A stretch of 52,692 bases of DNA. It comes from Pseudorhodobacter antarcticus (GTDB lineage: Bacteria > Pseudomonadota > Alphaproteobacteria > Rhodobacterales > Rhodobacteraceae). The DNA is taken from NCBI GenBank assembly GCA_945862435.1, contig CAMAXX010000019.1:1-52692 (forward strand). Direction: 5' to 3'. The notes beneath the pieces are model-generated. The model worked only from the letters and a program-made list of their open reading frames with translations. It was not told the origin of the DNA and searched no databases. Below, piece after piece: positions 18,982 through 28,001 of this stretch. Each line of letters begins with the position of its first letter. Position 1 is the first letter of the stretch. Both the position numbers and the translations under genes were made by a program.

Positions 18982-19812
18982 ATGGGCGCTACAAAAAACA
19001 ATGTCACCGTTCTGGGCAAGGGGCCTCGGACCATTTTGATGGCGCATGGTTTTGGCTGCGATCAAAACATGTGGCGATTTTTGACTCCCGCCGTTCAGGA
19101 TGACTATCAAGTTGTCCTTTTTGACTATGTCGGCAGCGGCGGGTCTAACCCCAGCTATTTTGATGCCAAAAAATATGCCCGCCTTGAGGGTTATGCGGGC
19201 GATGTGATCGATGTTTGCACCGCCTTGAAGCTAAAGGATGTGTATTTCATCGGCCATTCGGTGAGCGCGATGATAGGTTTGATTGCGTCCATCAAAGAGC
19301 CTGCCCTTTTTGCCAAAATGGTCATGGTCTGCCCATCACCCTGTTTCTTGAACTTTCCCCCCACCTATTTTGGTGGATTTGAACACGCCGATCTGGAAGA
19401 ATTGCTGGCCCTTATGGATATAAACTATATTGGCTGGGCCAATTATTTGGGGCCCATGGTTATGGGGGCAAACGCGCCCGACCTAATTGCCGAGTTGTCG
19501 GATAGTTTTTGTTCAACCGATCCGCGCATTGCTAAGGTTTTTGCCCGGGCGACATTCTTTTCCGATTGCCGCGATTTGTTGCCCAAAGCGCAGCATCCAA
19601 CCCTGATTCTGCAAAGCAGCACCGATGCTTTGGCGGCGGTATCAGTGGGCGAATATGTGCATGCCCATTTGCCAAACAGCCGCCTGGAATTGGTGGCTGC
19701 CGAAGGACATTGCCTGCACATGACCCATAGCCAACAAGTGGCCCAGCTTGTACGCGATTTCTGCCCTAGCGCAGCGCAGTCTTATGATGCCGCGTCAAAT
19801 AGCCCCCTTTAA
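18982..19812 (+). CDS. RsbQ-like alpha/beta hydrolase
   Basis: A 276-residue alpha/beta hydrolase very like Bacillus RsbQ (AHGFGCDQNMWRF, DYQVVLFDYVGSG). The triad is visible: Ser in GHSVSA near residue 95, Asp in QSSTDALAAV near 216, His in EGHCLHM near 245. RsbQ is thought to convert or deliver a small hydrophobic ligand to the PAS domain of RsbP. Here the neighbour is a PAS-GGDEF protein whose gene overlaps by about 29 bases, so the pair probably forms a signal module feeding cyclic di-GMP. No strong ribosome-binding site is seen. Confidence 0.85.
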   Translation: MGATKNNVTVLGKGPRTILMAHGFGCDQNMWRFLTPAVQDDYQVVLFDYVGSGGSNPSYFDAKKYARLEGYAGDVIDVCTALKLKDVYFIGHSVSAMIGLIASIKEPALFAKMVMVCPSPCFLNFPPTYFGGFEHADLEELLALMDINYIGWANYLGPMVMGANAPDLIAELSDSFCSTDPRIAKVFARATFFSDCRDLLPKAQHPTLILQSSTDALAAVSVGEYVHAHLPNSRLELVAAEGHCLHMTHSQQVAQLVRDFCPSAAQSYDAASNSPL

Positions 19813-20719
19813 GCCGAACCTCGATTTGCTGCCGGGCGGGTGCTTGGTGTCAAGCCTGTCGCGGCAGATTTACTTTGCCAACAAGTTCTTCTTGCATGAA
19901 TTCGGATTTGACCCAAATCACCTGATTGGCAGAAAGTTAGAGACAATTTTTTCCCCCGCCTCACGCATCTTTTATGACAGCTATTTGCATCCGATGCTGC
20001 TGCATGAAGGCCAATGCCGCGAGGCGAATATCGTCATTCAGACAGGCCAAGGCGCACGTATGCCCGCCGTGGCCAATGCGCAGGTTTACGATGGCACAGA
20101 CCCCTATGTGATCTGGTGCATCACCCAATCAGAAAATCGAAACAAGATTTACGAAGATCTGGTGACCGCGCGCGAAGAGATAAAAGCATATGCCGACAAA
20201 ATGGAGACTTTGGCGTTGACTGACACCCTGACGGGCCTGCCCAACAGACGCTCGTTTGAGGCAAATGCCCAGCGTGATCTGCACAGTGCCGACCGCACGG
20301 GCCAACCGATTAGCTTTGTGATGATCGACATCGACCATTTCAAATCCATTAATGACAGTTTTGGCCATGCCGCTGGTGACCAAGTTCTTAGCACATTTGG
20401 CCGAAATCTGCGGGCGACCGCGCGCAAAAGCGAGGTGTCTGCCCGCTTTGGTGGCGAAGAGTTTGTGTGCTGCCTGCTTGGCGCGGATCAATATGGCGCA
20501 GGGGCCTTTGCGCGCCGTGTCCATCTTGCGGCGCGATCGGTTGCCCAGATAGGCATGCCCGTGACCGTCAGCATTGGCATTGTAACGCGCCAGCCCGCCA
20601 GCGATTTGGATTTGGAAGCATGTGTCGAATTGGCCGATGCGGCGCTTTATCATGCCAAAGCAAATGGCCGAAACCAAACGATCCTAAACACTCAAACTGC
20701 CTTTGAAATTTGCCCCTAA
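19784..20719 (+). CDS. PAS domain diguanylate cyclase
   Basis: A cytoplasmic protein of about 311 residues making cyclic di-GMP. The PAS domain spans about residues 20-130 (QIYFANKFFLHEFGF, IGRKLETIF). A short coiled coil (ENRNKIYEDLVTAREEIKAY) leads to the GGDEF domain with DTLTGLPNRRSFE, DIDHFKSINDSFGH and the active-site RFGGEEF. The product-inhibition motif RxxD reads RKSE, so feedback may be weakened. Start choice is between ATGs at 19784 and 19787, both inside the end of the RsbQ-like gene. Confidence 0.88.
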   Translation: MMPRQIAPFKPNLDLLPGGCLVSSLSRQIYFANKFFLHEFGFDPNHLIGRKLETIFSPASRIFYDSYLHPMLLHEGQCREANIVIQTGQGARMPAVANAQVYDGTDPYVIWCITQSENRNKIYEDLVTAREEIKAYADKMETLALTDTLTGLPNRRSFEANAQRDLHSADRTGQPISFVMIDIDHFKSINDSFGHAAGDQVLSTFGRNLRATARKSEVSARFGGEEFVCCLLGADQYGAGAFARRVHLAARSVAQIGMPVTVSIGIVTRQPASDLDLEACVELADAALYHAKANGRNQTILNTQTAFEICP

Positions 20720-20748
20720 GCGCAATACGCGTTTGGCATAGGCCACCT

Positions 20749-22749
20749 CTAAATCGCCGCCGCCAGTTCCGCGCCCTGCGCAATCGCGCGTTTGGCGTCA
20801 AGTTCGGCAGCCACATCTGCCCCGCCGATGATATGAACGCGCAGGCCCGCGGCAATTGCCTGATCTGCCAAATCACGCTGGCTGATTTGGCCTGCGCAGA
20901 TGACAACGCTGTCCACCTCGATCAAACGTTCCAGCCCGTTTTGCGCGATCAGAACGCCCTTCTTGGTGATGGCGCGATACGCGACACTGGCCAGCATCTC
21001 CACACCCTTCGCCTCTAGTTGGGCGCGGTGAATCCAGCCTGTGGTTTTGCCAAGCCTGCGCCCTAGTTTGCCAGCTTTGCGCTGCATTAGCGTCACTTGG
21101 CGGGCGGGGGCATCGGGCTGAGGAGTGGACAAACCGCCTGCCTGCACTGCGGGGTCACCCACGCCCCATTCGCGCTGCCAATGGGCCAAATCAAGGCTAG
21201 GGCTGTGCGCACCAGTCACCAAATATTCTGCCACATCAAAGCCAATCGCCCCTGCGCCAATCACCGCCACGCGGGGGCCAACAGGGGCACCGCGCAACAC
21301 ATCGGCGTAGGTCAGGGCGCTGTCTGCACCATCAATTGCCAGCGCGCGGGGGGCCGTGCCTGTGGCGATTATCACCTCATCCGCGCCGATCAAGTCATTC
21401 AGATCAGCGCGGACATTCAGGTTCACGACCACGCCAAGACGCGCCACTTCGGCGGTGAACCATGCCACAAGGCCCAGAAACTCTTCTTTCCCTGGTACTT
21501 GTTTGGCAAGGTTTAACTGCCCACCCAACGCGCCCGCAGCCTCATAAAGGGTTACGCTATGCCCGCGCGTGGCGGCGACTATCGCCGCCATCATCCCCGC
21601 TGCCCCGCCGCCGACAATGGTGATGCGTTTTAAAGTGGCAGCAGGATCGTAGCGCAAGGACAGCTCTCGCCCCGCACGGGGGTTTACCAGACAGGTGGCC
21701 GATTTGCCCGAAAACGTATGGTCAAGGCAGGCTTGGTTGCAGGCGATGCAGGGAGCAATCTGCGCCGCCTGCCCTGCCGCCGCTTTGGCGACAAAGGCAC
21801 TGTCGGCCAGAAATGGCCGCGCCATCGAAATCAGGTCAGCATCACCGCGCGCCAAAATATCTTCGGCAAGATCGGGCGTATTGATGCGGTTTGTGGCGAT
21901 GACGGGCAAGATTTGCGCCGCCTTCAGCTTTGCGGCCAAATGCACAAAGGCCCCGCGCGGCACGGATGTCGCAATGGTAGGAACCCGCGCTTCGTGCCAG
22001 CCTATCCCCGTGTTTAGCACATTCGCGCCAGCCTTTTTGATGGCGCGGGCAAGGTGCAAGACCTCGTCCCATGTGCTGCCATTTGGGATCAGGTCAATCA
22101 GCGAAATGCGGTAGATGATCAGAAAATCTGGGCCCAGCGCAGCGCGGATACGGGCCACAGCCTGCACGGGTGCGCGCATGCGACCCGCATAATCGCCGCC
22201 CCATTCATCGCCGCGCTTGTTGGTATGGGTAACCAGAAATTGGTTCAGAAAATACCCCTCTGACCCCATCACCTCGACCCCGTCATAACCTGCCTGCCGC
22301 GCGCGCAAGGCAGAGGTGACGAAATCGTTCAGTTCTGCATTAACCTCATCGCCGGTCAACTCGCGCGGGGCAAAGGGGGAAATGGGTGATTTGATTGGCG
22401 AGGGGGCAACGCAGCCCGGCGAATAGGCATAGCGGCCTGCGTGCAGAATTTGCATCGCAATGCGCCCGCCGCTTTGATGCACCGCGTCTGTGACGCTGCG
22501 GTGAAAGGTGATGTCTTTATCGCTGAACAGCCCCGCCGCGCCAGCATAGACTGCGCCATGCGGATTGGGCGCAATACCGCCCGTCACGATCAGGCCCACC
22601 CCGCCCGCAGCGCGCTCGGCATAAAACGCGGCAAGGGGGGCAGGATCGTGGCCTTCCTCTAGCCCCGTATGCATCGACCCCATCACAACGCGGTTCTTTA
22701 GGGTCAGCGGCCCAAGTGTAATCGGCGACATTAGGGTAGGGTAAGGCAT
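20749..22749 (-). CDS. fadH: 2,4-dienoyl-CoA reductase (NADPH), FadH type
   Basis: A 666-residue flavoenzyme. Residues 1-350 form an FMN-binding TIM barrel of the old-yellow-enzyme family. A 4Fe-4S site follows (CIACNQACLDHTF ... TCLVNPRAG). The C-terminal half is an FAD/NAD(P)H domain (IVGGGAAGMMAA; VIGAGAIGFDVAEYL). It reduces 2,4-dienoyl-CoA intermediates in oxidation of unsaturated fatty acids. AAAGGAG before the ATG at 22749 sets the start. Trimethylamine dehydrogenase has the same architecture, but length and location fit FadH better. Confidence 0.88.
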   Translation of the reverse strand: MPYPTLMSPITLGPLTLKNRVVMGSMHTGLEEGHDPAPLAAFYAERAAGGVGLIVTGGIAPNPHGAVYAGAAGLFSDKDITFHRSVTDAVHQSGGRIAMQILHAGRYAYSPGCVAPSPIKSPISPFAPRELTGDEVNAELNDFVTSALRARQAGYDGVEVMGSEGYFLNQFLVTHTNKRGDEWGGDYAGRMRAPVQAVARIRAALGPDFLIIYRISLIDLIPNGSTWDEVLHLARAIKKAGANVLNTGIGWHEARVPTIATSVPRGAFVHLAAKLKAAQILPVIATNRINTPDLAEDILARGDADLISMARPFLADSAFVAKAAAGQAAQIAPCIACNQACLDHTFSGKSATCLVNPRAGRELSLRYDPAATLKRITIVGGGAAGMMAAIVAATRGHSVTLYEAAGALGGQLNLAKQVPGKEEFLGLVAWFTAEVARLGVVVNLNVRADLNDLIGADEVIIATGTAPRALAIDGADSALTYADVLRGAPVGPRVAVIGAGAIGFDVAEYLVTGAHSPSLDLAHWQREWGVGDPAVQAGGLSTPQPDAPARQVTLMQRKAGKLGRRLGKTTGWIHRAQLEAKGVEMLASVAYRAITKKGVLIAQNGLERLIEVDSVVICAGQISQRDLADQAIAAGLRVHIIGGADVAAELDAKRAIAQGAELAAAI

Positions 22750-22809
22750 GGCGCGCTCCTTTGCCAAGACATGCCCCGCGCGGCGTCCAAAGTCACGAGA
22801 TACGTGGCG

Positions 22810-23610
22810 TTAGGCCGAATGGGCGCCCGCCGCCAGAGACGCGACAAAGGCCAAAATCTGTTCGACAGGCTTGCCGCCGGCGATTTCTTTAACAATCGCG
22901 CTGCCCACAACGCAGCCATCGGCAACGCTGGCAATGTCGCGCGCGGTGCCCGGTGTGTTGATGCCAAAGCCGACAATGATTGGCAAATCGGTGCTGGCCT
23001 TAATGCGCGCCACTTCTGGGGCCACATCGGATGGTTTGGCGGCGGCGGCACCAGTCGTTCCCGTAACCGAGACGTAATAGACAAAGCCAGATGTGTTTTG
23101 CAGCACCGTTGGCAGGCGTTTTGCATCGGTTGTGGGCGTGGCCAAACGGATGAAATTGATGCCCGCAGCCTGCGCGGGGATGCACAGTTCGCTATCTTCC
23201 TCGGGCGGCAGATCGACGATGATAAGCCCGTCAATGCCAGCATCATTCGCTTGACGCAGGAACAGTTCCACCCCGCGCGCATAGATGGGGTTGTAATAGC
23301 CCATCATCACAATCGGCGTGTCTTGGTTGCCCGCACGAAAGGCGCGCACCATGTCCAGTGTCTTATCCAGCGTCATGCCGCCTTCTAGTGCGCGCTGACC
23401 TGCAAGTTGGATCGTCTCGCCATCCGCCATTGGGTCAGTAAATGGCAGGCCCAGTTCGATAACATCCACGCCCGCGCTGGGCAGACCCTGCATCACCGCC
23501 AAGGATCGCGCCACATCAGGATCGCCCGCCATGATATAGGCCACGAACGCCTTTTTGCGGGCCGCTTTCAGCCGTGCAAAGGTTTGGTCGATGCGGTTAT
23601 TTTGTGCCAT
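22810..23610 (-). CDS. trpA: Tryptophan synthase alpha chain
   Basis: A 266-residue TIM-barrel subunit cleaving indole-3-glycerol phosphate. Conserved segments include [26 protein letters not shown] with the catalytic Glu and Asp, YYNPI and GFGINTPG. It is not next to trpB here. The start at MAQNNRID is preferred; nine upstream codons lack a better ribosome-binding site. Confidence 0.96.
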   Translation of the reverse strand: MAQNNRIDQTFARLKAARKKAFVAYIMAGDPDVARSLAVMQGLPSAGVDVIELGLPFTDPMADGETIQLAGQRALEGGMTLDKTLDMVRAFRAGNQDTPIVMMGYYNPIYARGVELFLRQANDAGIDGLIIVDLPPEEDSELCIPAQAAGINFIRLATPTTDAKRLPTVLQNTSGFVYYVSVTGTTGAAAAKPSDVAPEVARIKASTDLPIIVGFGINTPGTARDIASVADGCVVGSAIVKEIAGGKPVEQILAFVASLAAGAHSA

Positions 23611-23667
23611 GATACGCCTATCTTTTCGGTGTTCCACCTGTGGCGCATGCGATGGGCGAAATCAAGA

Positions 23668-24582
23668 CTAGTCCAAACGGTTGGCGACAAATACCTGCGC
23701 GCCGCGCTGGGCGGCAAGGTCAAGCTGGCGCTGACGTTCCCGAAAACGATTGCGGTCGGCTTCGGTATGTTCGCCCGCGCAGGCAGGGCAGCAAGCCCCC
23801 CGTTCATACAGCGGGCTGGCCTTATCTGCGGCGCTGATCGGCCTGCGGCAGCCGTGGCAACTGTCATAGGGGCCGGGCTTTAGCCCATGGCCGACCGACA
23901 CGCGCCCATCGAACACATAACATTCGCCGTGCCATTGGCTTTGCTCGGCGGGCACCTCTTCAAGGTATTTCAAAATCCCGCCTTTTAGGTGAAACACCTT
24001 GTTCACACCTTGGGACAAAAGGTAATTGGTGGATTTTTCGCAGCGAATCCCGCCTGTGCAAAACATCGCAATCCGCTTGCCGCGATATTCGTCTTTGTGG
24101 GCCTGCCACCATGCGGGAAAGTCGCGAAAGCTGCGGATGTCAGGGTCAACCGCACCTTTGAAGGTGCCGATGCCCACCTCGTAATCATTGCGGGTGTCGA
24201 TCACCGCCACGTCTTCGCTGGCGATCAGCGCGTTCCAATCTTTAGGGGCAACATAGCTGCCAACCTGCGCGCGCGGGTCAACATTGGGGATGCCCATGGT
24301 GACAATCTCGCGCTTAAGTTTCACCTTCATGCGGCCAAAGGGCATGGCCTCGGCATAAGATTCCTTATGCTCTAGCGCGGTAAAGCCATCTTGCGCGCGA
24401 ATATAGGCCAACACGGTGGCAACGCCTTCGCCCGCGCCCGCAATGGTGCCGTTGATCCCTTCGCGCGCGATCAGCAGCGATCCGCGCACGCCGGTTTGCG
24501 CGCAGATATCGCCCAGCGCGGGGCGCAGCACGGCGGGGTCTGTTACCCGCGCAAAATGATAAAGGGCGGCGATTGTTATCAT
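23668..24582 (-). CDS. trhO: tRNA uridine(34) hydroxylase, rhodanese family (TrhO/YceA)
   Basis: A 304-residue protein with an N-terminal ferredoxin-like domain and a rhodanese domain whose active Cys lies in MFCTGGIRCEKS near residue 175. The C-terminal region is Cys-rich (CHGCRRPIS ... CCPACAGEH). TrhO makes 5-hydroxyuridine at tRNA position 34 using oxygen. It lies upstream of trpA on the same strand, 57 bases apart. Confidence 0.93.
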   Translation of the reverse strand: MITIAALYHFARVTDPAVLRPALGDICAQTGVRGSLLIAREGINGTIAGAGEGVATVLAYIRAQDGFTALEHKESYAEAMPFGRMKVKLKREIVTMGIPNVDPRAQVGSYVAPKDWNALIASEDVAVIDTRNDYEVGIGTFKGAVDPDIRSFRDFPAWWQAHKDEYRGKRIAMFCTGGIRCEKSTNYLLSQGVNKVFHLKGGILKYLEEVPAEQSQWHGECYVFDGRVSVGHGLKPGPYDSCHGCRRPISAADKASPLYERGACCPACAGEHTEADRNRFRERQRQLDLAAQRGAQVFVANRLD

Positions 24583-24687
24583 GCGCGCTGTTTACGCCCG
24601 CAAGCTGCCTGCATCAAGGGCCACGTTTTTGCATGTGCTTGACCTTGCCACAGACGCGCCTTAGCCATGCTGCAACTGGAGGATGCC

Positions 24688-25284
24688 ATGACCAAAGCCC
24701 TTATCGTGATCGACGTTCAGAACGATTTTTGCCCGCACGGCGCACTGGCAGTTGCTGGCGGGGATAAGATTGTAGGCGGTATCAACGCCCTGATGGGCGG
24801 GTTTGAGACGGTGGTTTTAACGCAAGATTGGCATCCTGCGGATCACACATCCTTTGCCGATAACCACGCGGGGGCGGCGGCGTTTTCGGTGGTGGATATG
24901 CCCTATGGCCCACAAGTTCTATGGCCGCGCCACTGCGTGCAAGGCAGCGATGGGGCGGCATTTCACCCTGCGCTAAACACGGCATCTGCCCAAATGATCT
25001 TGCGCAAAGGGTTCCGCCCGCAGATCGACAGCTATTCAGCGTTTTTTGAAAATGACCGCGCCACCCCCACTGGCCTGCACGGCTATTTGCAGGATTGCGG
25101 GGTTAAGGATGTGGTGTTGGTCGGCCTTGCCCTTGATTATTGCGTGGCCTACTCGGCATTGGATGCCGCAAAGCTGGGGTATTGCGTGACGGTGCAGTCA
25201 GACCTTTGCCGCGCAATTGATCTGAACGGATCGCTGTCCGATATGCAGGCTGCGATGCGCGCGGCTGGGGTGATCTTGGAATAA
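24688..25284 (+). CDS. pncA: Nicotinamidase
   Basis: A 198-residue isochorismatase-fold amidase converting nicotinamide to nicotinate for NAD salvage. The Asp-Lys-Cys triad is readable: Asp in VIDVQNDFCPHG, Lys in ILRKGF, Cys in GLALDYCVAYSA; metal-binding HxxxH residues occur at DWHPADH. A GGAGG eight bases before ATG 24688 sets the start over an ATG seven codons earlier. Its stop abuts the SRP RNA gene on the other strand. Confidence 0.95.
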   Translation: MTKALIVIDVQNDFCPHGALAVAGGDKIVGGINALMGGFETVVLTQDWHPADHTSFADNHAGAAAFSVVDMPYGPQVLWPRHCVQGSDGAAFHPALNTASAQMILRKGFRPQIDSYSAFFENDRATPTGLHGYLQDCGVKDVVLVGLALDYCVAYSALDAAKLGYCVTVQSDLCRAIDLNGSLSDMQAAMRAAGVILE

Positions 25285-25285
25285 G

Positions 25286-25382
25286 GTGAGAGGCTGACAA
25301 CGACCCAAGCGGGGCTCGTTACGGCTGCTTCCTTCCGGACCTGACCGGGTTGGCGAGGTGCCTGCCCGCGCCAACCTCTCGG
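25286..25382 (-). ncRNA. ffs: Signal recognition particle RNA, small bacterial (4.5S) type
   Basis: On the minus strand the universally conserved domain IV core GGTCAGGTCCGGAAGGAAGC is present. The ends GAGAGGUUGGC and GUCAGCCUCUC pair over 11 bases, closing an RNA of about 93-97 nucleotides. With Ffh it forms the particle targeting membrane proteins. Exact ends are estimated from the stem. A sigma-70 promoter lies just upstream. Confidence 0.95.
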
Positions 25383-25387
25383 TTCCT

Positions 25388-25416
25388 CATATAGGGGCTG
25401 TTGCGGGCGGTGGCAA
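25388..25416 (-). promoter_or_regulatory. Housekeeping promoter of the SRP RNA gene
   Basis: On the minus strand TTGCCA (25411-25416), 17 bases, then TATATG (25388-25393), ending about 7 bases before the inferred RNA 5' end. Spacing and both hexamers fit a sigma-70 promoter. Confidence 0.7.
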
Positions 25417-25516
25417 GATGGTGTGCAAAGCTGTGCCCAAGTTACAATTTTGTTTACCCGATCCTGCCCCGCCTTTTGCACCTCCGCCGATTTGGGTGCG
25501 CAACGACAATACTATG

Positions 25517-27895
25517 TCAGCTTTGAGGGCGGGTCTTTTTCGGGTCGTAATGCGACAATGGCACGATCACGGCAGGAAGCCGTTTTTGCTGACCGTCAAG
25601 CTTGCCGACCTCTAGCGCGGTGCCCACGGCCACATGGGCCACATCCACGCGCGCAAGGGCGATGTTTTTGCCGAGCAGGGGCGAGCGCATAGAAGATGTC
25701 ACAACGCCCACCTGCGCGCGGCCCAGATGCACAGGGTCGCCGTGGCCGACATCGACATTGGCGTCAATATCTAGCCCTACGAATTTGTGCAAAGAGTTCT
25801 CTTTGCGGCGGATCAGCGCCTCGCGCCCGATGAAATCATCGGTCTTGGTCTTTAGCGGCACAGTAAACCCTATGCCTGCCTCGAACGGGTCGGTTTGATC
25901 GGAAAAATCATAGCCCGCAAAGATTAGCCCAGCCTCGATTCGCACCATATCAAGTGCGGCAAGGCCCATAGGCTTTAACCCCAGATCGCCGCCATTGGCC
26001 CAGACAGCATCATAAACCGCCGTGCCGTCTTTGGGGTGGCAAAAGATTTCAAAGCCAAGTTCCCCCGTATAACCCGTGCGCGAAACAACCACAGGCGCGC
26101 CCGTTGGTCCGCCGATACGGCCCACCGTTAGGCGGAACCAGCCCAGTTCTTCGATGGTGGGTTGATGCGGCGCAGTCCAAATCATGCGCTTGATAATCTC
26201 GCGCGAGTTTGGCCCCTGAACGGCCAGATTGTGCAACTGGTCTGTCGATGAGCGCACCATCACCTTCAGCCCCAGTTTTTCGGCCTGCTCGCGCAGCCAA
26301 ACGCCTGAATAATCATCGCCGCCAATCCAGCGGAACTGATCGCGGCCCAGGCGGAACACCGTACCGTCATCGATCATCCCGCCGTGTTCATAGCACATGG
26401 CCGAATAGACCACCTGCCCCACCGACAGTTTCTTCATGTCGCGCGTCAGGCACCATTGCATCAGCGCCTCGGCATCTGGGCCAGTGACTTCGAATTTGCG
26501 CAAGGGCGACAGATCTAGAACGACGGCCTTTTCACGGCAGGCCCAGTATTCTTCGATCGCTCCGTTGGAGGAATAGACATTGGGCAGCCAATAGCCTTTG
26601 TATTCCACAACATTGCGGGTCTTGGCAGAAATCGGCGCGTGAAAGGCGGTTTCTTTGGTCATCTTCGGCTCTGACTCCGGCGTGGGGCGATAGGCGATGG
26701 AACGGCTGAATTTTTCTGCACCCGAATAGGTGCGAACATGAATATCGGACAGATACCACCCATTCGCGGGCGAGGTATCATCAGGGCAGGCGGAATTGAC
26801 GCAGACTAGATCGGTTAGCGCCCGCATCAGCACGTAATCCCCAGGCCGCGACCATGGCTCGTCCGAGATCAGCACGCCATGGGCATCGATATTGGTGTTG
26901 AAGAACAAATTGACCGCCATCCACCCGGGGCGGGCATCGACCCCGTGCTGTGCCAAAGCGCCGTTGAAATTGTCCGAACAGTTGGTATGGCCAGGATAGC
27001 CGATGTCGTCATAGTATTTTGACGCGCAGGCCATGGCGAAAGCATCATGGCGGCCCACAGTGTCTTGCACCACCTCGACCAGTGGCACCCAGTCTTGGTC
27101 AAAGTATTTGGAATGCAGGCCAGGCATGGAATAAGCGTGGCCCATCAGCGTGCGCGAAGTGGTGACGTCCAGCGCATGCTGAATGCCCTTGTCCAGCTTG
27201 CGGGCGTCAAAGCACTGAAAATCAGTGCATTGGCGTCCTTCGACATCAATGATCTGGATATAGTCGCCCGCCTTGACGAAGTAGGATTCGGCGGTGGCTG
27301 ATTTCACCCTCAGGTCAAGCACTGGGTCGGCCAGGGGGTCGGGCAGATCAAATTTGCCCATCTCGCGCAGATTGGCGCGGTGCAGATGCAAGGTGATCGG
27401 TGTGGCGGTGTCTTGCGCGTCGGGGGACATGGGCAGGCCCGGGGCGGCAACGATCAGCCAGCCATCATCAAGCGCGGTCAAATCTGCCCGCGTGCCGGCG
27501 TTGGTATCGGGCGCGAACAGGCGCAGGCCAGCGGCGCGGGCCAGATCAATGCCCTTGGCCGCGATACCACGGCGCAGGGCGGTAATCCCGCCGCCCGCCG
27601 CATCGCCCAAGGCCAGCATGGCTTTTAGCCCCTCGGCACCCGAATTGGACGCCTGCCCCAAAATGCTCGCATCAATCCTGCCTTCGGCTGTGGTGGCGAG
27701 CAATTCTACAATCTGCCCGCCTTCGTCGTTCACCAAGGTCAGGCGATCGCCCGCGCCAAGGCGCAGCATCATAGCCCCACCGCCCGCAATTACATGCCGC
27801 TCTCGCCCATGGTGGCGTTCCAGATCGCGCGGTGTCAGAATGCGCGAGGGGCGCGGTGGCCCTGAAATGATACTGGGATAAGGGGTGTCAAGCAT
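25517..27895 (-). CDS. tdm: Trimethylamine N-oxide demethylase (DUF1989-GcvT fusion)
   Basis: A 792-residue cytoplasmic enzyme. Residues 1-400 are a DUF1989-type domain whose Cys-rich loops (GRQCTDFQCFD, GHTNCSDNF, CVNSACPDD) fit the metal-binding catalytic part. Residues about 415-790 are a tetrahydrofolate-binding GcvT domain (TGYTGELGFEIF). This fusion is characteristic of Tdm, which splits trimethylamine N-oxide into dimethylamine and formaldehyde, passing the latter to tetrahydrofolate. The start at MLDTPYPS fits the family; the frame is open for 58 codons more. It is divergent from the EamA gene over 106 bp that contain a weak copy of the shared motif. Confidence 0.93.
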   Translation of the reverse strand: MLDTPYPSIISGPPRPSRILTPRDLERHHGRERHVIAGGGAMMLRLGAGDRLTLVNDEGGQIVELLATTAEGRIDASILGQASNSGAEGLKAMLALGDAAGGGITALRRGIAAKGIDLARAAGLRLFAPDTNAGTRADLTALDDGWLIVAAPGLPMSPDAQDTATPITLHLHRANLREMGKFDLPDPLADPVLDLRVKSATAESYFVKAGDYIQIIDVEGRQCTDFQCFDARKLDKGIQHALDVTTSRTLMGHAYSMPGLHSKYFDQDWVPLVEVVQDTVGRHDAFAMACASKYYDDIGYPGHTNCSDNFNGALAQHGVDARPGWMAVNLFFNTNIDAHGVLISDEPWSRPGDYVLMRALTDLVCVNSACPDDTSPANGWYLSDIHVRTYSGAEKFSRSIAYRPTPESEPKMTKETAFHAPISAKTRNVVEYKGYWLPNVYSSNGAIEEYWACREKAVVLDLSPLRKFEVTGPDAEALMQWCLTRDMKKLSVGQVVYSAMCYEHGGMIDDGTVFRLGRDQFRWIGGDDYSGVWLREQAEKLGLKVMVRSSTDQLHNLAVQGPNSREIIKRMIWTAPHQPTIEELGWFRLTVGRIGGPTGAPVVVSRTGYTGELGFEIFCHPKDGTAVYDAVWANGGDLGLKPMGLAALDMVRIEAGLIFAGYDFSDQTDPFEAGIGFTVPLKTKTDDFIGREALIRRKENSLHKFVGLDIDANVDVGHGDPVHLGRAQVGVVTSSMRSPLLGKNIALARVDVAHVAVGTALEVGKLDGQQKRLPAVIVPLSHYDPKKTRPQS

Positions 27896-27933
27896 GAGGT
27901 GGCCCTTGCCGTAAGTTTTATTGCTGTTAAAAC

Positions 27934-27953
27934 TTGTTTCTTCACAAGAATAA
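27934..27953. promoter_or_regulatory. Weak copy of the shared methylamine-region motif
   Basis: TTGTTTCTTCACAAGAATAA matches the consensus TTTTTYCTTG-N(3-4)-GRAAAA only partly but has its own dyad (CTTGT...ACAAG). It lies 39 bp before tdm and 49 bp before the EamA gene. Confidence 0.35.
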
Positions 27954-28001
27954 CAACCATCCAACGATGGCACAAGCACGACTTTTGCGGAAGGACACAA
28001 A

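Noticed and set aside
20749-22749. Could be trimethylamine or dimethylamine dehydrogenase, given the amine theme
   Set aside because: Length, the 4Fe-4S spacing and the place between housekeeping genes 3 kb away from the cluster fit 2,4-dienoyl-CoA reductase; the window already has the oxygenase route (Tmm, Tdm, Dmm).
25288-25380. Possible riboswitch or attenuator downstream of pncA
   Set aside because: The conserved GGTCAGGTCCGGAAGGAAGC core on the minus strand identifies it as SRP RNA.
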